This document shows, piece after piece, positions 1-8,708 of a stretch of DNA of 64,000 bases. The position numbers and the translations under genes are program-made. Origin of the DNA: Roseiarcus fermentans. Lineage in GTDB: Bacteria; Pseudomonadota; Alphaproteobacteria; Rhizobiales; Beijerinckiaceae. The notes under the pieces are model-generated. The model was not told where the DNA came from and did not search any database. It saw only the letters and a program-made list of their open reading frames with translations. The stretch is taken from assembly GCF_003315135.1 (NCBI RefSeq), contig NZ_QNRK01000008.1, positions 124,001-188,000 on the forward strand. Direction: 5' to 3'. Positions within the stretch are counted from its first letter, which is position 1. The number at the start of each line of letters is the position of its first letter.

Positions 1-874
1 GGCCGTTCTGCAACACCCCCATGATCAGCGCGCCGATCAGCGTGCCGGCGACGCTGCCGCGCCCGCCGAACAGGTTCGTGCCGCCGAGGATGGTGGCGGT
101 GATGGCGGTGAGCTCGTAGCTGAGGCCCGCCGTCGGCTCGCCCGAATTGATCCGCGCCGCGAAAAGGAGGCCCGCCAGCCCCGAGAGCAGGCCCGAGAGG
201 GTGTAGAGCAGCACCTTCATCCGCTCGACGCGGACGCCCATGGCGCGCGCCGCCCCCTCGTTGTCGCCGATCACCTGCGCATAGATTCCGAAGCGGGTGT
301 GCGCGAGGACGACATGGGCGACGAGCGCGGTGAGCAGCAGGACGATCACCGGCACGGGCACGCCGAACGGTCGTCCCTGTCCGAGCCAGGTGATCTCGGG
401 CGGGAGCCCGTAGATCGAGACGCCGTCGCTGAGCACGAGCGCGAACCCGCGCGCAACCCCGAGCATGCCGAGCGTGACGATGAACGGCGGGATCGCGCCC
501 CGGGTGACCAGGAAGCCGTTGACGGCGCCGGTGAAGGCGCCAGCGGCGAGACAGCCGAGAATGCCGACCCACCAGGGCCAGTCGAGAGTCGAGGTCAGGA
601 TCGCCCCGACGACGCCCGACAGCGCCAGGATCGAGCCGACCGACAGATCGATGCCGGCCGACGAGATCACGAAGGTCATGCCGATCGCCAGCACCCCGAA
701 CACCGACGTCGACAACACGATGTTGAGGATGTTGGAGACCGAGAGGAAGACGTTCGACAGCGCCGCCATGATCCCGGAAAGGACGATCAGGACGACGATC
801 GATTCCAGCCGCAGCGCCGCGCCGCCGGCGAACCGGGCGCGCCAGGATGCCGCGGGGCTTGCAGTCGAGGCCAT
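1..874 (-). CDS. Sugar ABC transporter permease, RbsC/AlsC type (3' end outside window)
   Basis: The minus strand is open from an ATG at 874 to the left edge, giving about 291 residues without a stop. It is a very hydrophobic protein of the ribose/allose permease family (BPD_transp_2), with about eight membrane segments visible. The family pattern GIDLSVGSILALSG follows the second hydrophobic segment, and GGTNLFGGRGS lies near the C-terminal part, as in RbsC and AlsC. It would form the inner-membrane channel for the binding protein encoded just upstream (966-1943), with which it shares strand and close spacing (about 90 bp). The ATPase subunit is not in the window and probably lies further left. 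A palindromic repeat occupies the gap to the binding-protein gene. Confidence 0.9.
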   Translation of the reverse strand, partial: MASTASPAASWRARFAGGAALRLESIVVLIVLSGIMAALSNVFLSVSNILNIVLSTSVFGVLAIGMTFVISSAGIDLSVGSILALSGVVGAILTSTLDWPWWVGILGCLAAGAFTGAVNGFLVTRGAIPPFIVTLGMLGVARGFALVLSDGVSIYGLPPEITWLGQGRPFGVPVPVIVLLLTALVAHVVLAHTRFGIYAQVIGDNEGAARAMGVRVERMKVLLYTLSGLLSGLAGLLFAARINSGEPTAGLSYELTAITATILGGTNLFGGRGSVAGTLIGALIMGVLQNG

Positions 875-920
875 GGGGGAAGGGTCTCCGGGTCCGGTTC
901 ATGGGGAGGCCGCCCGTCTC

Positions 921-957
921 GGGCGCCCGGGGCGGCGAGACGCCGCCCCTCCCAATC
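921..957. repeat. REP-like GC-rich dispersed repeat, copy 1
   Basis: The segment GGGCGCCCGGGG, a variable G-rich middle, then GACGCCGCCCCTCCCAAT recurs almost unchanged at 33413-33447. Here it sits in the gap between the binding protein and permease genes. It contains GC-rich self-complementary parts (GGGCG with CGCCC) and could fold in RNA. Intergenic location in both cases fits a REP-type element. Confidence 0.6.
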
Positions 958-965
958 GCCGCCGC

Positions 966-1943
966 CTACTTCACGTACTGCATCAACGGGTCCTTGTTCT
1001 CCTCGATCGCCTGCTTGGTCAGCACCAGCGTCGGCACGTAGGTCATCTCCGGAACCTTGTCGCCGGCCAGCACCTTCTTGACGCCCTGGACCGCCTGCAT
1101 GCCGACCAGGAAGGGCAACTGCGCCACCGAAGCGTCGAGCCGTCCGGCCTTGATCGACTTGACCGCGTTCGAGTTGCCGTCGACGCCGATCACGATCACC
1201 TTGTCCTTGCCGGCCGCGCGCGCGGCCTCGAGCGCGCCGAGCGCCATGTCGTCGTTGGCGGCGAAGATCGCGACGAGGTCGGGACTGCGCTGCAGCGTGT
1301 CGTTGGTGATGTTGGCCGCCTTCAGGCTGTCCCAGTCGCCCGGCAGCGACGCCACGATTTCCAGTCCGGGCGCCTGCTTCTTGAGTTCGGTGGCGAAGCC
1401 GACCGCGCGCTTCTTGCCGGTGATGTTGCCCGACAGCCCCTCGATCACCAGCACCGGACCCTTGGCGTTTTTGCCGAGCTGGCTCGCGAGCCAGTCCGCG
1501 CCCTTGGCGCCCGCCGCCTCGTTGTCCGAACCGATGTGGAAGGCGACGTCGACGCCGGCCTTGGCGGTGATGGCCGGGTCGAGATTGTTGTCGAGGTCGA
1601 CCACCGGGATCTTCATTTCGTTCGCCTGCTTGAGGCACGGCAGCAGGATCGTCGAGTTGATCGCGGCGGTGATCATCGCGGCCGGCTTCTTCTGCAGCAT
1701 GGTGTTGCAGGCGTTGAGCTGCGGCTCGGCCGCCTGGTCGGATTCGACCGCCTGAAGATAGATGTCGACGCCCTCGGCCTTTCCGGCCGCGTCGACGCCC
1801 TTCTCCATCGCGCCCCAGAAGGGGTTCGACAGCGTCTTCATCAGGACTCCATAGGTGGGCTTGTCGTCGGCGAACGCCGCGACAGCCGTCAGCGCCAACG
1901 CCAGCGCGGCGGTCGAGGCCGCCGCAAGACCCTGTTTCCGCAT
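966..1943 (-). CDS. Periplasmic sugar-binding protein, AlsB-like (D-allose/ribose family)
   Basis: A 325-residue protein with a Sec signal peptide (MRKQ then a hydrophobic core, cleavage probably after AFA near residue 25). The mature part follows E. coli AlsB closely in its landmarks: LKTLSNPFWGAMEKG near the start, IEGLSGN, the DWD segment, LQRSP and ANDDMALG. It belongs to the periplasmic-binding-protein type I fold. The substrate is probably a pentose or hexose such as allose; the exact sugar cannot be read from the sequence. A strong Shine-Dalgarno GGGAGG lies just before the ATG. The LacI regulator ends 25 bp upstream, so regulator, binding protein and permease are likely co-transcribed. 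Confidence 0.92.
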   Translation of the reverse strand: MRKQGLAAASTAALALALTAVAAFADDKPTYGVLMKTLSNPFWGAMEKGVDAAGKAEGVDIYLQAVESDQAAEPQLNACNTMLQKKPAAMITAAINSTILLPCLKQANEMKIPVVDLDNNLDPAITAKAGVDVAFHIGSDNEAAGAKGADWLASQLGKNAKGPVLVIEGLSGNITGKKRAVGFATELKKQAPGLEIVASLPGDWDSLKAANITNDTLQRSPDLVAIFAANDDMALGALEAARAAGKDKVIVIGVDGNSNAVKSIKAGRLDASVAQLPFLVGMQAVQGVKKVLAGDKVPEMTYVPTLVLTKQAIEENKDPLMQYVK

Positions 1944-1968
1944 GCTTACCTCCCAGTTCTCGACGGTA

Positions 1969-3063
1969 TCAATGAGCCTTCGCCGCGGCCTTGAGCTTCG
2001 CGCGGACCGGCCCGGTGGATTCCCGAACCTTGAGGGCGCAGGCGAGCAGAACGCGTTCCGGCGGGGTTGCCGCGTCGCCGCCCATGCGCCGCGTCAGCAG
2101 CGTCCAGGCCGAGGCCGCGAAGCCGTCGACCGGCTGGGCGACCGTGGTGAGATAGGGGCGCAGCGCCAGCATCCAGTCGAAATCGTCGAAACCGACGATC
2201 GACACGTCGTCAGGGATTTCGAGCCCCAGATCGCGCGCGGCCTTCAGCGCCGCGAGGGCGCAGACGTTGGTCAGCGCGAAGATCGCGGTCGGGGGGGCGG
2301 GGCGGCTGAGCTCCGTCTCGATTGCGCTCCTCAGGTTTTCCAGATCGTGGCCGCCGAACACGAGCCGTTCGCGTCCGTCGAGTCCGGCTTCGGCGAGCGC
2401 CCGGCGGCAACCGGCGATGCGCTCGGCGAGGTTGCGCAGGTGCTGCGAGTGGGTGAGCACGGCGATGTCGCGATGGCCGAGGCCGATGAGATGGCGCACG
2501 GCTTCGTAGCCGCCGGTCTCGCAATCGGCGCGGACGGTGTCGAACTCCGGCGAGTCGGCGCCGCGGTCGAGCAGGACGGTCGGCGGCAGACGCAATCCGT
2601 GCGCGCCGAGGGCGGCCATCGAGACGTCGCTCGCGGGCACGGCGATCAGGCCGTCGAGGCGCCGGCCGATCAGCGCGTCGATCCGCCGCTTCTCGATCGC
2701 GGCGTCCTCGCTGGTCGAGGCGAGCAGGAGATCGTAGCCGTCGCGCTCGGCCAGGGCCTCGACGGCCTGCACGAGGCTGGCGAAGAAGACGTTGGTGACG
2801 TCGGGAACGACCATGCCGACGAGGCGGGTCGAGGCGCCCCGCAGCGCGCTCGCGGCGCGGTCGACCCGGTAGCCGAGGTCGGCGACGGCTTCGAGAACGC
2901 GGCGGCGGCTTTCCTCGCCCACGGGACGATTGCCGTTGACGACGTTCGAGGCGGTCGCGACCGACACCCCGGCGCGCGCGGCGACATCGCGGATGGTGGG
3001 CGGCTTCCCCACAGGCGTCTCTCCCATGCGACCGGCTGCCCCGATCTGTTGGTCTGTCGTCAT
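1969..3063 (-). CDS. LacI-family transcriptional regulator
   Basis: 364 residues. The N-terminal helix-turn-helix is TIRDVAARAGVSVATASNVV (about residues 23-42), followed by the hinge LGYRVDRAASALRG and a periplasmic-binding-protein-like effector domain ending in the family pattern VSIVGFDDFDWMLALRPYLTTVAQP. It probably represses the sugar importer gene set downstream on the same strand and dissociates when the sugar binds. The first gene of its own operon is itself, so it is probably autoregulated; an AACGTT core lies over its start region (3061-3106). Confidence 0.92.
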   Translation of the reverse strand: MTTDQQIGAAGRMGETPVGKPPTIRDVAARAGVSVATASNVVNGNRPVGEESRRRVLEAVADLGYRVDRAASALRGASTRLVGMVVPDVTNVFFASLVQAVEALAERDGYDLLLASTSEDAAIEKRRIDALIGRRLDGLIAVPASDVSMAALGAHGLRLPPTVLLDRGADSPEFDTVRADCETGGYEAVRHLIGLGHRDIAVLTHSQHLRNLAERIAGCRRALAEAGLDGRERLVFGGHDLENLRSAIETELSRPAPPTAIFALTNVCALAALKAARDLGLEIPDDVSIVGFDDFDWMLALRPYLTTVAQPVDGFAASAWTLLTRRMGGDAATPPERVLLACALKVRESTGPVRAKLKAAAKAH

Positions 3064-3106
3064 CTATAACGTTCTATATCTTGGCCGGAGCTGCCGTCCT
3101 TGTCAA
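3061..3106 (-). promoter_or_regulatory. Promoter and possible LacI-type operator of the sugar-import operon
   Basis: On the minus strand TTGACA (3106-3101) is followed about 18-20 bp later by an AT-rich -10 region (AAGATATAG). Directly after this comes AACGTT (3073-3068) within the imperfect dyad TATAGAACGTTATA. LacI-family operators usually have a central CG, so this is a reasonable autoregulatory operator. The dyad is one base out of register, hence the modest confidence. Confidence 0.45.
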
Positions 3107-3311
3107 GCCGCTCAGACTTTCGGCGCATGCGCCATTCGTGGAATTCTTGCGGTGGATCAATGCGCCCGGCCAGCCGCCATGCAAATAGCCGGGCTGGAGA
3201 GCGTTCTCCGGGGGCGGAAACGGCGCAAGGGCCGGAAAAGGCCGACAGCAGCCGAGACAATGAAGCGGCCGGGGGCGCCGGTCGCATCGACCATCCGGGA
3301 GGAATGAAAAC

Positions 3312-3515
3312 ATGTCAGATTGGAAAGTCGTTTACCGGGACCACCTCGACTGCGACAGGACGAGCCGCAGCGTCCCGAGCAAGGAAGCCGCCCTCAATCA
3401 GGCGAAATGCCTGTATCTTCAAAAGCGCGCCGAGATCTACAAGATCGAGGGGCCCGATGGCGCCTTCCTGCCGAGGGAGGAAGTGATGCGCTGGCTGTCC
3501 GTGAACAGGCGGTAG
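3312..3515 (+). CDS. Small conserved-looking hypothetical protein (67 aa)
   Basis: A 67-residue basic protein starting MSDWKVVYRDH and ending WLSVNRR. A good ribosome binding site (GGGAGGA, about 9 bp before the ATG) supports translation. The composition (KEAALNQAKCLYLQKRAEIYKIEGPDG) looks like a small soluble alpha/beta protein of the kind with one beta hairpin and one amphipathic helix. No signal peptide or membrane segment. I do not recognise a function. It stands alone between the divergent LacI operon and a decayed gene fragment. Confidence 0.6.
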   Translation: MSDWKVVYRDHLDCDRTSRSVPSKEAALNQAKCLYLQKRAEIYKIEGPDGAFLPREEVMRWLSVNRR

Positions 3516-3605
3516 CGGAACTCGCCGGGCCGGCCGATCGAGGCTTCGGTCGCCCGACGCGCCCGGCGCTCCGGCAGGCGTTCGAAGAGCGCGCGGCCGG
3601 CGCGG

Positions 3606-3810
3606 CGACAGACCCCCAGAGCCTCCGCCCCGCGCCCCTCGCGCTCGAGGGCTTCGACCAGATAGCCGAGCGCGTCCTCGTCGGCCGGCTGGTTTCGACG
3701 GCGCGGCGCAGGCTCGCGGCGGCCTCGCCGCATTCGCAACAAAGCTAGGTGACGCCGAGGTCGCGGTGCGTCCGTGCGTTCAGCGGGTCGGGCCGGATGA
3801 TCTTGGCGAT
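3606..3810 (-). pseudogene. Remnant of a TPR-sulfotransferase gene (second copy, decayed)
   Basis: About 205 bp closely match 26707-26912 inside the intact TPR-sulfotransferase gene, covering roughly residues 72-139 of that protein. Recognisable pieces are ADEDALGYLVEALER and PLNARTHRDLGVT. Where the intact gene has TAT (Tyr) after HRDLGVT, this copy has TAG, and an insertion/deletion near 3736 shifts the frame. The sulfotransferase domain is absent. This is a decayed, truncated paralogue. Confidence 0.8.
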
Positions 3811-4175
3811 CCGGCTCAAGCTCCTCAAGCCCGCCGGCGTCGTCCGCATCAGCGCGCGCGGCATCAAGTTCGCGCTCGCCTCCGCGTGCCCTTGCGCCGA
3901 CGAATGGCGCCTCGCCGCCGCCCCTCTCAACCCACCCGCCTGAGGCGCCGCCGCGACGCCAAAAATACCGCGGCCCCACGGCCCACCGGAGACCTCGAAC
4001 ACCCTCGCCATCCCGCGCGGACGGCGCATCGGCAGCGCGCGCTCATGACCCTGGCAAACCGGAGCCACCGTCACCACAACCAAACAGCTGCAGCACTATG
4101 AGAAATGCGAGCCAGCCCGCTCGGTCGCCTCCACAGCTCCCGCGCGGGCGATCTTAGCCAAAGCCGAAAGCGACC
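3811..4175. other. Intergenic stretch without a recognisable gene
   Basis: About 365 bp between the sulfotransferase remnant and the HPP gene. Short open frames exist on both strands but have no ribosome binding site and no recognisable protein. The first part may be more of the decaying gene, too diverged to align by eye. Confidence 0.5.
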
Positions 4176-4745
4176 TTACAGCCAGCTATCCGGATACTTT
4201 TGCTTCAGCCATAGTCTTTGGTAAGAAATCTTCCCCACAAGAAGGGTCACCACGCCGATCGCCACGGGATCCACCATGAAGGACCATGACGCATGCGTCG
4301 AAATAGCAATGAGTGGCGTAGCGCCAGCGGGCGAGTGCACTGTCTTCGTGATAATCATCAAACAAAGGACAGTCGCAACCGCAGTGGACATGACCGCGAT
4401 GCTGTCGCCTAGAAGGTGGAAAAAGATCAGACCGGTCGCTGCGCCGACAAAATGTCCGCCAATCAAGCTGCGCGGCTGAGCCATCGGACTGTCCGACGCG
4501 CCAAAAAGAATAACGCATGAACCGCCCAGGGAGAATAAAATGAATGGACGATCCGCCAAGTGCAGCATGCTTGCAATTCCCAAGATTAACGCCGTGGTGA
4601 CCCATGCGCCGAGCACATCTGGACGTTGTGGCTCAAGACCCTTCATCTTGTATTGGTGATCGCGATCTGGTTTCTTGAGGGCTTTCACAATCGTCTCGTG
4701 CACAGCGCGAAACCCATACAACAGCCACACATCTCGCGCAGTCAT
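4176..4745 (-). CDS. HPP-family integral membrane protein
   Basis: About 189 residues with four to five membrane segments. The family signature FGASDSPMAQPRSLIGGH is present near residue 82, followed by a loop with HSPAGATPL in the place of the HPPA-type motif. HPP proteins are inner-membrane proteins; some plant and cyanobacterial members move nitrite, but the role in proteobacteria is unsettled. The ATG at 4745 shares one base with the TGA of the MFS gene (TGATG), so the two are probably translationally coupled. It is the last gene of the catabolic operon; whether it moves a substrate or an ion there is unknown. Confidence 0.85.
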   Translation of the reverse strand: MTARDVWLLYGFRAVHETIVKALKKPDRDHQYKMKGLEPQRPDVLGAWVTTALILGIASMLHLADRPFILFSLGGSCVILFGASDSPMAQPRSLIGGHFVGAATGLIFFHLLGDSIAVMSTAVATVLCLMIITKTVHSPAGATPLIAISTHASWSFMVDPVAIGVVTLLVGKISYQRLWLKQKYPDSWL

Positions 4746-6013
4746 CACCTAAGCGTCCGGCGTGTCGTTCGGTCCCACGCGGCGCCGTCGCCGCTTTGTC
4801 GCCGCTCCGCCAGCAACCAGATGAGACCGGCGACCGGCAATGCGACGCCGAGCGACGACACGCTTTGCCAGCCGCCTGTCGCGTACGCCCATCCACCCAG
4901 CGCGGAGCCGGCCGCGCCAGCAAGGAAAAAGAACGCCATGTAAAGCCCGTTGAGTCGGCTTCGGTACTCGGGTTCGGTCACGAAGATCGACCTTTGACCA
5001 ACGATGAAGTTCACCGTCATCCCACTGTCGAGCACGATGGCGGACACGACCAGGAGGCAGAAGGCGAGACGGGAGTTTTCGACATGAACCAGCGTCAGCA
5101 GGAACCCCGCCGCAACGGCCATCATGGCGCCGCCGGTCGCCAGGCGGGTCCATCCTCTGTCGGCGAGTCGACCCGCGATCGGGGCCGCCAGCGTCCCGCC
5201 GCAACCGCCCAGAATCGCAAACAGCGCGACCCCGCTCTGGGAAAAATGAAGGCCGGGTCCAGTGAGCCGCATCGGAATCGTTGTCCAGAACAGGCTGAAA
5301 GCTCCATATAGAAAACACTGATAAATCGCCCGCTGACGCAGGGTCTGCGACTTCAACGCCAGTCGGCTCATCGACGCCAGCAACGCAACGTAGGTCAATT
5401 TCGACTCGGGCATCCGCTTTGGCAACCGTAATGCAAGCCAAACCGTCAAGGCGAGCATGAGGGCTGAGGCTAAAAGAAAGACGCATCGCCAATTTGAAAC
5501 AGACGCAATCCAGCTCGAAACGGGACGCGAAAGCATGACCCCCGCCATGAGTCCGGTGGTGACATTGCCGACCATCGTTCCTCGAGTCTCAGGAGAGGCC
5601 ATGTGAGAAGCATAGGGAATTAAGATTTGTACGCCAACCGAACCAAGCCCGATCAGTAAGACAGCAGGCAGGAACGACGCCGCGTCCGGGGACCAAGCCG
5701 CCGCCGCCAGCGCGAGGGAAGTTATCCCGACCATGCTCGTGACGAGGATGCGGTTTTCGATCAGGTCGCCAAGAGGAACGATCAAGAATAGACCGGCGCC
5801 ATAGCCAACTTGCGTCAAGGTGACCACGAGCCCGCTCGCCTCGGGCGGCAGACCGATCGCTCGCCCGATCAATCCAGCGAGCGGCTGCGCATAGTACACG
5901 TTCGCCGCGATCAGCCCGCAGGCTGCCGCCAGGAGCCACGTCAGGGACCGCGAGGCGGCGAGTTTTGCCACGTCGTCGGGCTTGAGGGTTAAGATGTCGC
6001 CCGCCCGTTCCAA
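4745..6013 (-). CDS. MFS transporter
   Basis: A 12-helix major facilitator protein. The loop 2-3 region reads PLGDLIENRI and loop 8-9 reads GRLADRGWTRL, both MFS landmarks. The frame is open further upstream to an ATG at 6127, but that would overlap the preceding gene by 50 bp and add an odd non-hydrophobic arm. A TTG at 6013 has a perfect GGGAGG seven bases before it and gives 422 residues, the usual MFS length, so I prefer that start. It probably imports the compound degraded by the operon, or exports a product; direction and substrate cannot be told from the sequence. Confidence 0.88.
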   Translation of the reverse strand: MERAGDILTLKPDDVAKLAASRSLTWLLAAACGLIAANVYYAQPLAGLIGRAIGLPPEASGLVVTLTQVGYGAGLFLIVPLGDLIENRILVTSMVGITSLALAAAAWSPDAASFLPAVLLIGLGSVGVQILIPYASHMASPETRGTMVGNVTTGLMAGVMLSRPVSSWIASVSNWRCVFLLASALMLALTVWLALRLPKRMPESKLTYVALLASMSRLALKSQTLRQRAIYQCFLYGAFSLFWTTIPMRLTGPGLHFSQSGVALFAILGGCGGTLAAPIAGRLADRGWTRLATGGAMMAVAAGFLLTLVHVENSRLAFCLLVVSAIVLDSGMTVNFIVGQRSIFVTEPEYRSRLNGLYMAFFFLAGAAGSALGGWAYATGGWQSVSSLGVALPVAGLIWLLAERRQSGDGAAWDRTTRRTLR

Positions 6014-6077
6014 AGAAGAGCCTCCCGCTATCGCGTTGATCCGCTGCCGCCGCCAGGCGACGGTGAGACGGGGCTCC

Positions 6078-6821
6078 TCAAACGACGTCACAGTGGACGC
6101 GCAGGCTGCCGCCACGGACCTCGACATGGTCGCCCGGACCGACAGGATGGATTCCGAGCGGCGTTCCGGTCAGGATGAGATGTCCCGGCAACAGTGCGCC
6201 CCCGTAGCGCTTCAGGTTAGCCTCGAGCCATTGCAGGGACGCGGCCGCGCCTCCGGTCAAACTCCAGAGCGGCCCCTGATCGATCGGTTTGCCGTTGACC
6301 AGAACGCTCAGGCTCGGCATTGCCCCCTGTCCGAGCGCGTCGACCCCCGCCGTCTCGTCCGGCAGCACGACGCCGGCGTTCAAGCCATTGTTCACAATGA
6401 GCTCCGACAAAGTCTTCGGCTCACTACGAAAGACAAGATTGTGAAGCTCAATGACAGGAAAGACAGCTGCGATCCTCCCGTCTGCGCCTATTCGCGCCGC
6501 CATCTCTCCTTCGATTGCGAGGTTGGCGAACGACGAAGCGTCGAGCGCTGCACCGGAACGGCGGAGCTCACTCTCGAACAAGACCGCGTGAATTGGACCG
6601 CGGAGGCCGAACTGCCGCTCGATCTCCGCGCTCGTACACCCGACCTTAAAGCCAGCAATCTTATCCCCGTCCTGGACCCTCAGGCGAGTGACCTCCGTTT
6701 GAACGCGGTACGCTTCGTCGAGGCTGAGCGAGCCGTGTCGTTCCCCGAAGTACGTGCCCGGCGACTGACGGCGATAGTCTGCAATCTGGCGCGCTGCGAG
6801 GTCCTCGATGGCTATATCCAT
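6078..6821 (-). CDS. 2-keto-4-pentenoate hydratase/fumarylacetoacetase-fold enzyme (MhpD-like)
   Basis: 247 residues from an ATG at 6821, which has GAGGA five bases upstream; a longer frame to 6980 would overlap the previous gene. The protein matches the MhpD/TesE hydratase and 4-oxalocrotonate decarboxylase group: KVGCTSAEIERQFGL, the acidic IEGEMA with a metal ligand pair, PVIELHN, NNGLNAGVVL and the C-terminal LTGTPLGIHPVGPGDHVEV. These enzymes add water to 2-hydroxypentadienoates or decarboxylate oxalocrotonates in ring-cleavage pathways and need a divalent metal. In this operon it probably handles an open-chain dienoate or a beta-dicarbonyl intermediate. Confidence 0.85.
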   Translation of the reverse strand: MDIAIEDLAARQIADYRRQSPGTYFGERHGSLSLDEAYRVQTEVTRLRVQDGDKIAGFKVGCTSAEIERQFGLRGPIHAVLFESELRRSGAALDASSFANLAIEGEMAARIGADGRIAAVFPVIELHNLVFRSEPKTLSELIVNNGLNAGVVLPDETAGVDALGQGAMPSLSVLVNGKPIDQGPLWSLTGGAAASLQWLEANLKRYGGALLPGHLILTGTPLGIHPVGPGDHVEVRGGSLRVHCDVV

Positions 6822-6888
6822 GTGTTCCTCGGCAGTTTCGTCAGCATTCGCTGGGAGGTCGACGACTTGGCTTGTCTCGAATCTAGCG

Positions 6889-7788
6889 CTACGTGGGGTT
6901 AGGCTCGGCCAGGAATTCGAGGATGATCTTGTTGAACTCAGCAGGTCGTTCGTCCGGAACCCAATGCCCACAATGTTCAATCACCTCGCCACGAACGTTC
7001 GAGGCCAGTCCGGCCATGCCCTGGCGCACGATGTCGCCGAGGAAACCGTCTCCCCCGATCGCGAGCACCGGCATGGTCAACGGGGTTTTCGAAGTTTCCT
7101 TGTTGTGCTCGGCGTCAATGAAGTGCGTCCGATAGTAGTTGAGCGCTCGCAACCCTCCGGGGGCGGAGTAGCAGCGAACATATTCATCCAGGTCTTCCTC
7201 GGGAATGGCGCCCGGAACATAGGCGAAGTTGTTGTGGAACCAGCGGAGATACATGCGCTCGCGGCCCTCGATCAGCGCTTCGGGGATGTCTTCCGCGTCA
7301 TGGAATGCAAGGTGCCAGACCTTGCGTCCCAAGCCGTCGGTGGCGAAAGGATGCTGCATGCATGCCTCGTATCCGAAGCCCGGCATGATCATTTCCACGA
7401 TGGCGAGTTTGGAGACGAAGGCGGGATGAGCGGCGGCCAAGGCGTAAGCGACCGCGCCACCGAAGTCATGACCGATGACGACCGCCCGTTTCAACCCGAG
7501 GTGCTGGAGGAGCTGCCAGATATCCTCGGCCATCGTGCGCTTCTCGTACCCGCTCAACGGGCGTTCAGAGTCGCCCACGCCCCTCATATCGGGCGCGATC
7601 ACCAAGTATTTTTCCGCCAGCGCAGGAATGACGCTCCGCTTCCACTCGTACCAGGTCTGGGCGAAACCATGCAGCAGCACGATGGGCTCGCCTTGCCCCG
7701 CGGTCACGTAGTGCAGGAGAACTCCGTTCGCCCTGTGCATCCGATGGTTCATGATTGTTGTGGTTGCCGTCGGCGTAAGCGCATTCAT
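6889..7788 (-). CDS. Alpha/beta hydrolase, epoxide hydrolase/dehalogenase type
   Basis: 299 residues from an ATG at 7788 preceded by GAGGAGGA; earlier in-frame ATGs lack this. The oxyanion motif is LLHGFAQTWYEW (residues 39-50). The nucleophile elbow is GHDFG with Asp108, which marks the epoxide hydrolase/haloalkane and haloacetate dehalogenase branch rather than the Ser esterases. The catalytic His is in EHCGHWVPDE (His275). It forms an ester with the substrate via Asp and releases a diol or an alcohol. It sits between the SDR and hydratase genes of the catabolic operon. Epoxide hydrolysis and dehalogenation cannot be separated by eye. Confidence 0.88.
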   Translation of the reverse strand: MNALTPTATTTIMNHRMHRANGVLLHYVTAGQGEPIVLLHGFAQTWYEWKRSVIPALAEKYLVIAPDMRGVGDSERPLSGYEKRTMAEDIWQLLQHLGLKRAVVIGHDFGGAVAYALAAAHPAFVSKLAIVEMIMPGFGYEACMQHPFATDGLGRKVWHLAFHDAEDIPEALIEGRERMYLRWFHNNFAYVPGAIPEEDLDEYVRCYSAPGGLRALNYYRTHFIDAEHNKETSKTPLTMPVLAIGGDGFLGDIVRQGMAGLASNVRGEVIEHCGHWVPDERPAEFNKIILEFLAEPNPT

Positions 7789-7849
7789 TGTGTTCCTCCT
7801 CGTCATCTGTTTGTTTATCATGCTCAGAGAGTTCTGTCGGAGCATTCGA

Positions 7850-8632
7850 TTACTGTAGTATCATCCCACCATCCACTTGAATGGATTGCCCAGTCATGTA
7901 ATCGGAGTCGTGAGACGCCAGGAAAGCGGCGATTCCTGCGCAATCTTCCGGCACGGACACACGTCCAAGCAGGATGCCCTTGCTGAACTCCTCCATGCCC
8001 TGCCCGACGCGCTCAGTGCGGCCAAACTCGATCATGTCGCTATCGAGTTTGCGCCAGAGTTCGGTGGCAACGATCCCTGGACATATGCCATTGACGGTAA
8101 TTCCGTATGTCGAGAACTCACGCGCCCCTGCCTGGGTCAGGGCGACGACGGCGAACTTGCTCGCGCTGTAATGCGAAACGAGCGCGAAGCCCTGCTTGCC
8201 AGCGACCGAGGCCGTATTGATGATCTTGCCCGGCGTCTTCTGGGCGATCATTTGCTTGGCGGCTTCCTGCATGCCCACCAATACGCCAAGGCCGTTGACC
8301 CGCATGACCAGCTCCCAGTCCTCCTCTGTGACGTCGAGGAAAGGCTTGGCCTTGGCGACGCCCGCATTGTTGAACATGACGTCGAGCTTCCCGAAGCGAG
8401 CGACCGTTGTTTGGATGGCGTTCTGAACGGCGTCGCGCTTGGTCACGTCGCAGTGAGCGGCAAAAGCGGCGCCCCCGGCATCGACAATCTCCCGGACAGT
8501 CAACTCAGCGACCTCGAGATTGATGTCTGCAATGCAGACCGAGGCGCCTTCCGCCGCCAGGCGAACCGCCATCGCCTTTCCGATACCCATTGCGCCCCCG
8601 GTGACGACGCAGCTTGTGTCTTTTAGTCTCAT
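7850..8632 (-). CDS. Short-chain dehydrogenase/reductase (SDR)
   Basis: 260 residues of a classical SDR: nucleotide-binding TGGAMGIG (11-18), acidic residue after the second strand (IADIN, favouring NAD over NADP), NNAG at 88-91, catalytic Ser142, Tyr155 and Lys159 (YSASK). The C-terminal half reads GRVSVPEDCAGIAAFLASHDSDYMTG, as usual. It resembles acetoin/sorbitol-type dehydrogenases. It probably oxidises an alcohol made by the neighbouring hydrolase or reduces a keto intermediate. Separated from the hydrolase gene by about 60 bp. Confidence 0.9.
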   Translation of the reverse strand: MRLKDTSCVVTGGAMGIGKAMAVRLAAEGASVCIADINLEVAELTVREIVDAGGAAFAAHCDVTKRDAVQNAIQTTVARFGKLDVMFNNAGVAKAKPFLDVTEEDWELVMRVNGLGVLVGMQEAAKQMIAQKTPGKIINTASVAGKQGFALVSHYSASKFAVVALTQAGAREFSTYGITVNGICPGIVATELWRKLDSDMIEFGRTERVGQGMEEFSKGILLGRVSVPEDCAGIAAFLASHDSDYMTGQSIQVDGGMILQ

Positions 8633-8708
8633 CTAAGGTCTCCCACCAGAGCCAAACCAATCTGACAGCCAATCGTTGGGATCGGCTGTCAGTATGTCTC
8701 AGTTTTCT

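Noticed and set aside
465-1994. Long plus-strand frame over the sugar permease and binding-protein genes
   Set aside because: Both minus-strand genes show family motifs along their length; the plus frame has none.
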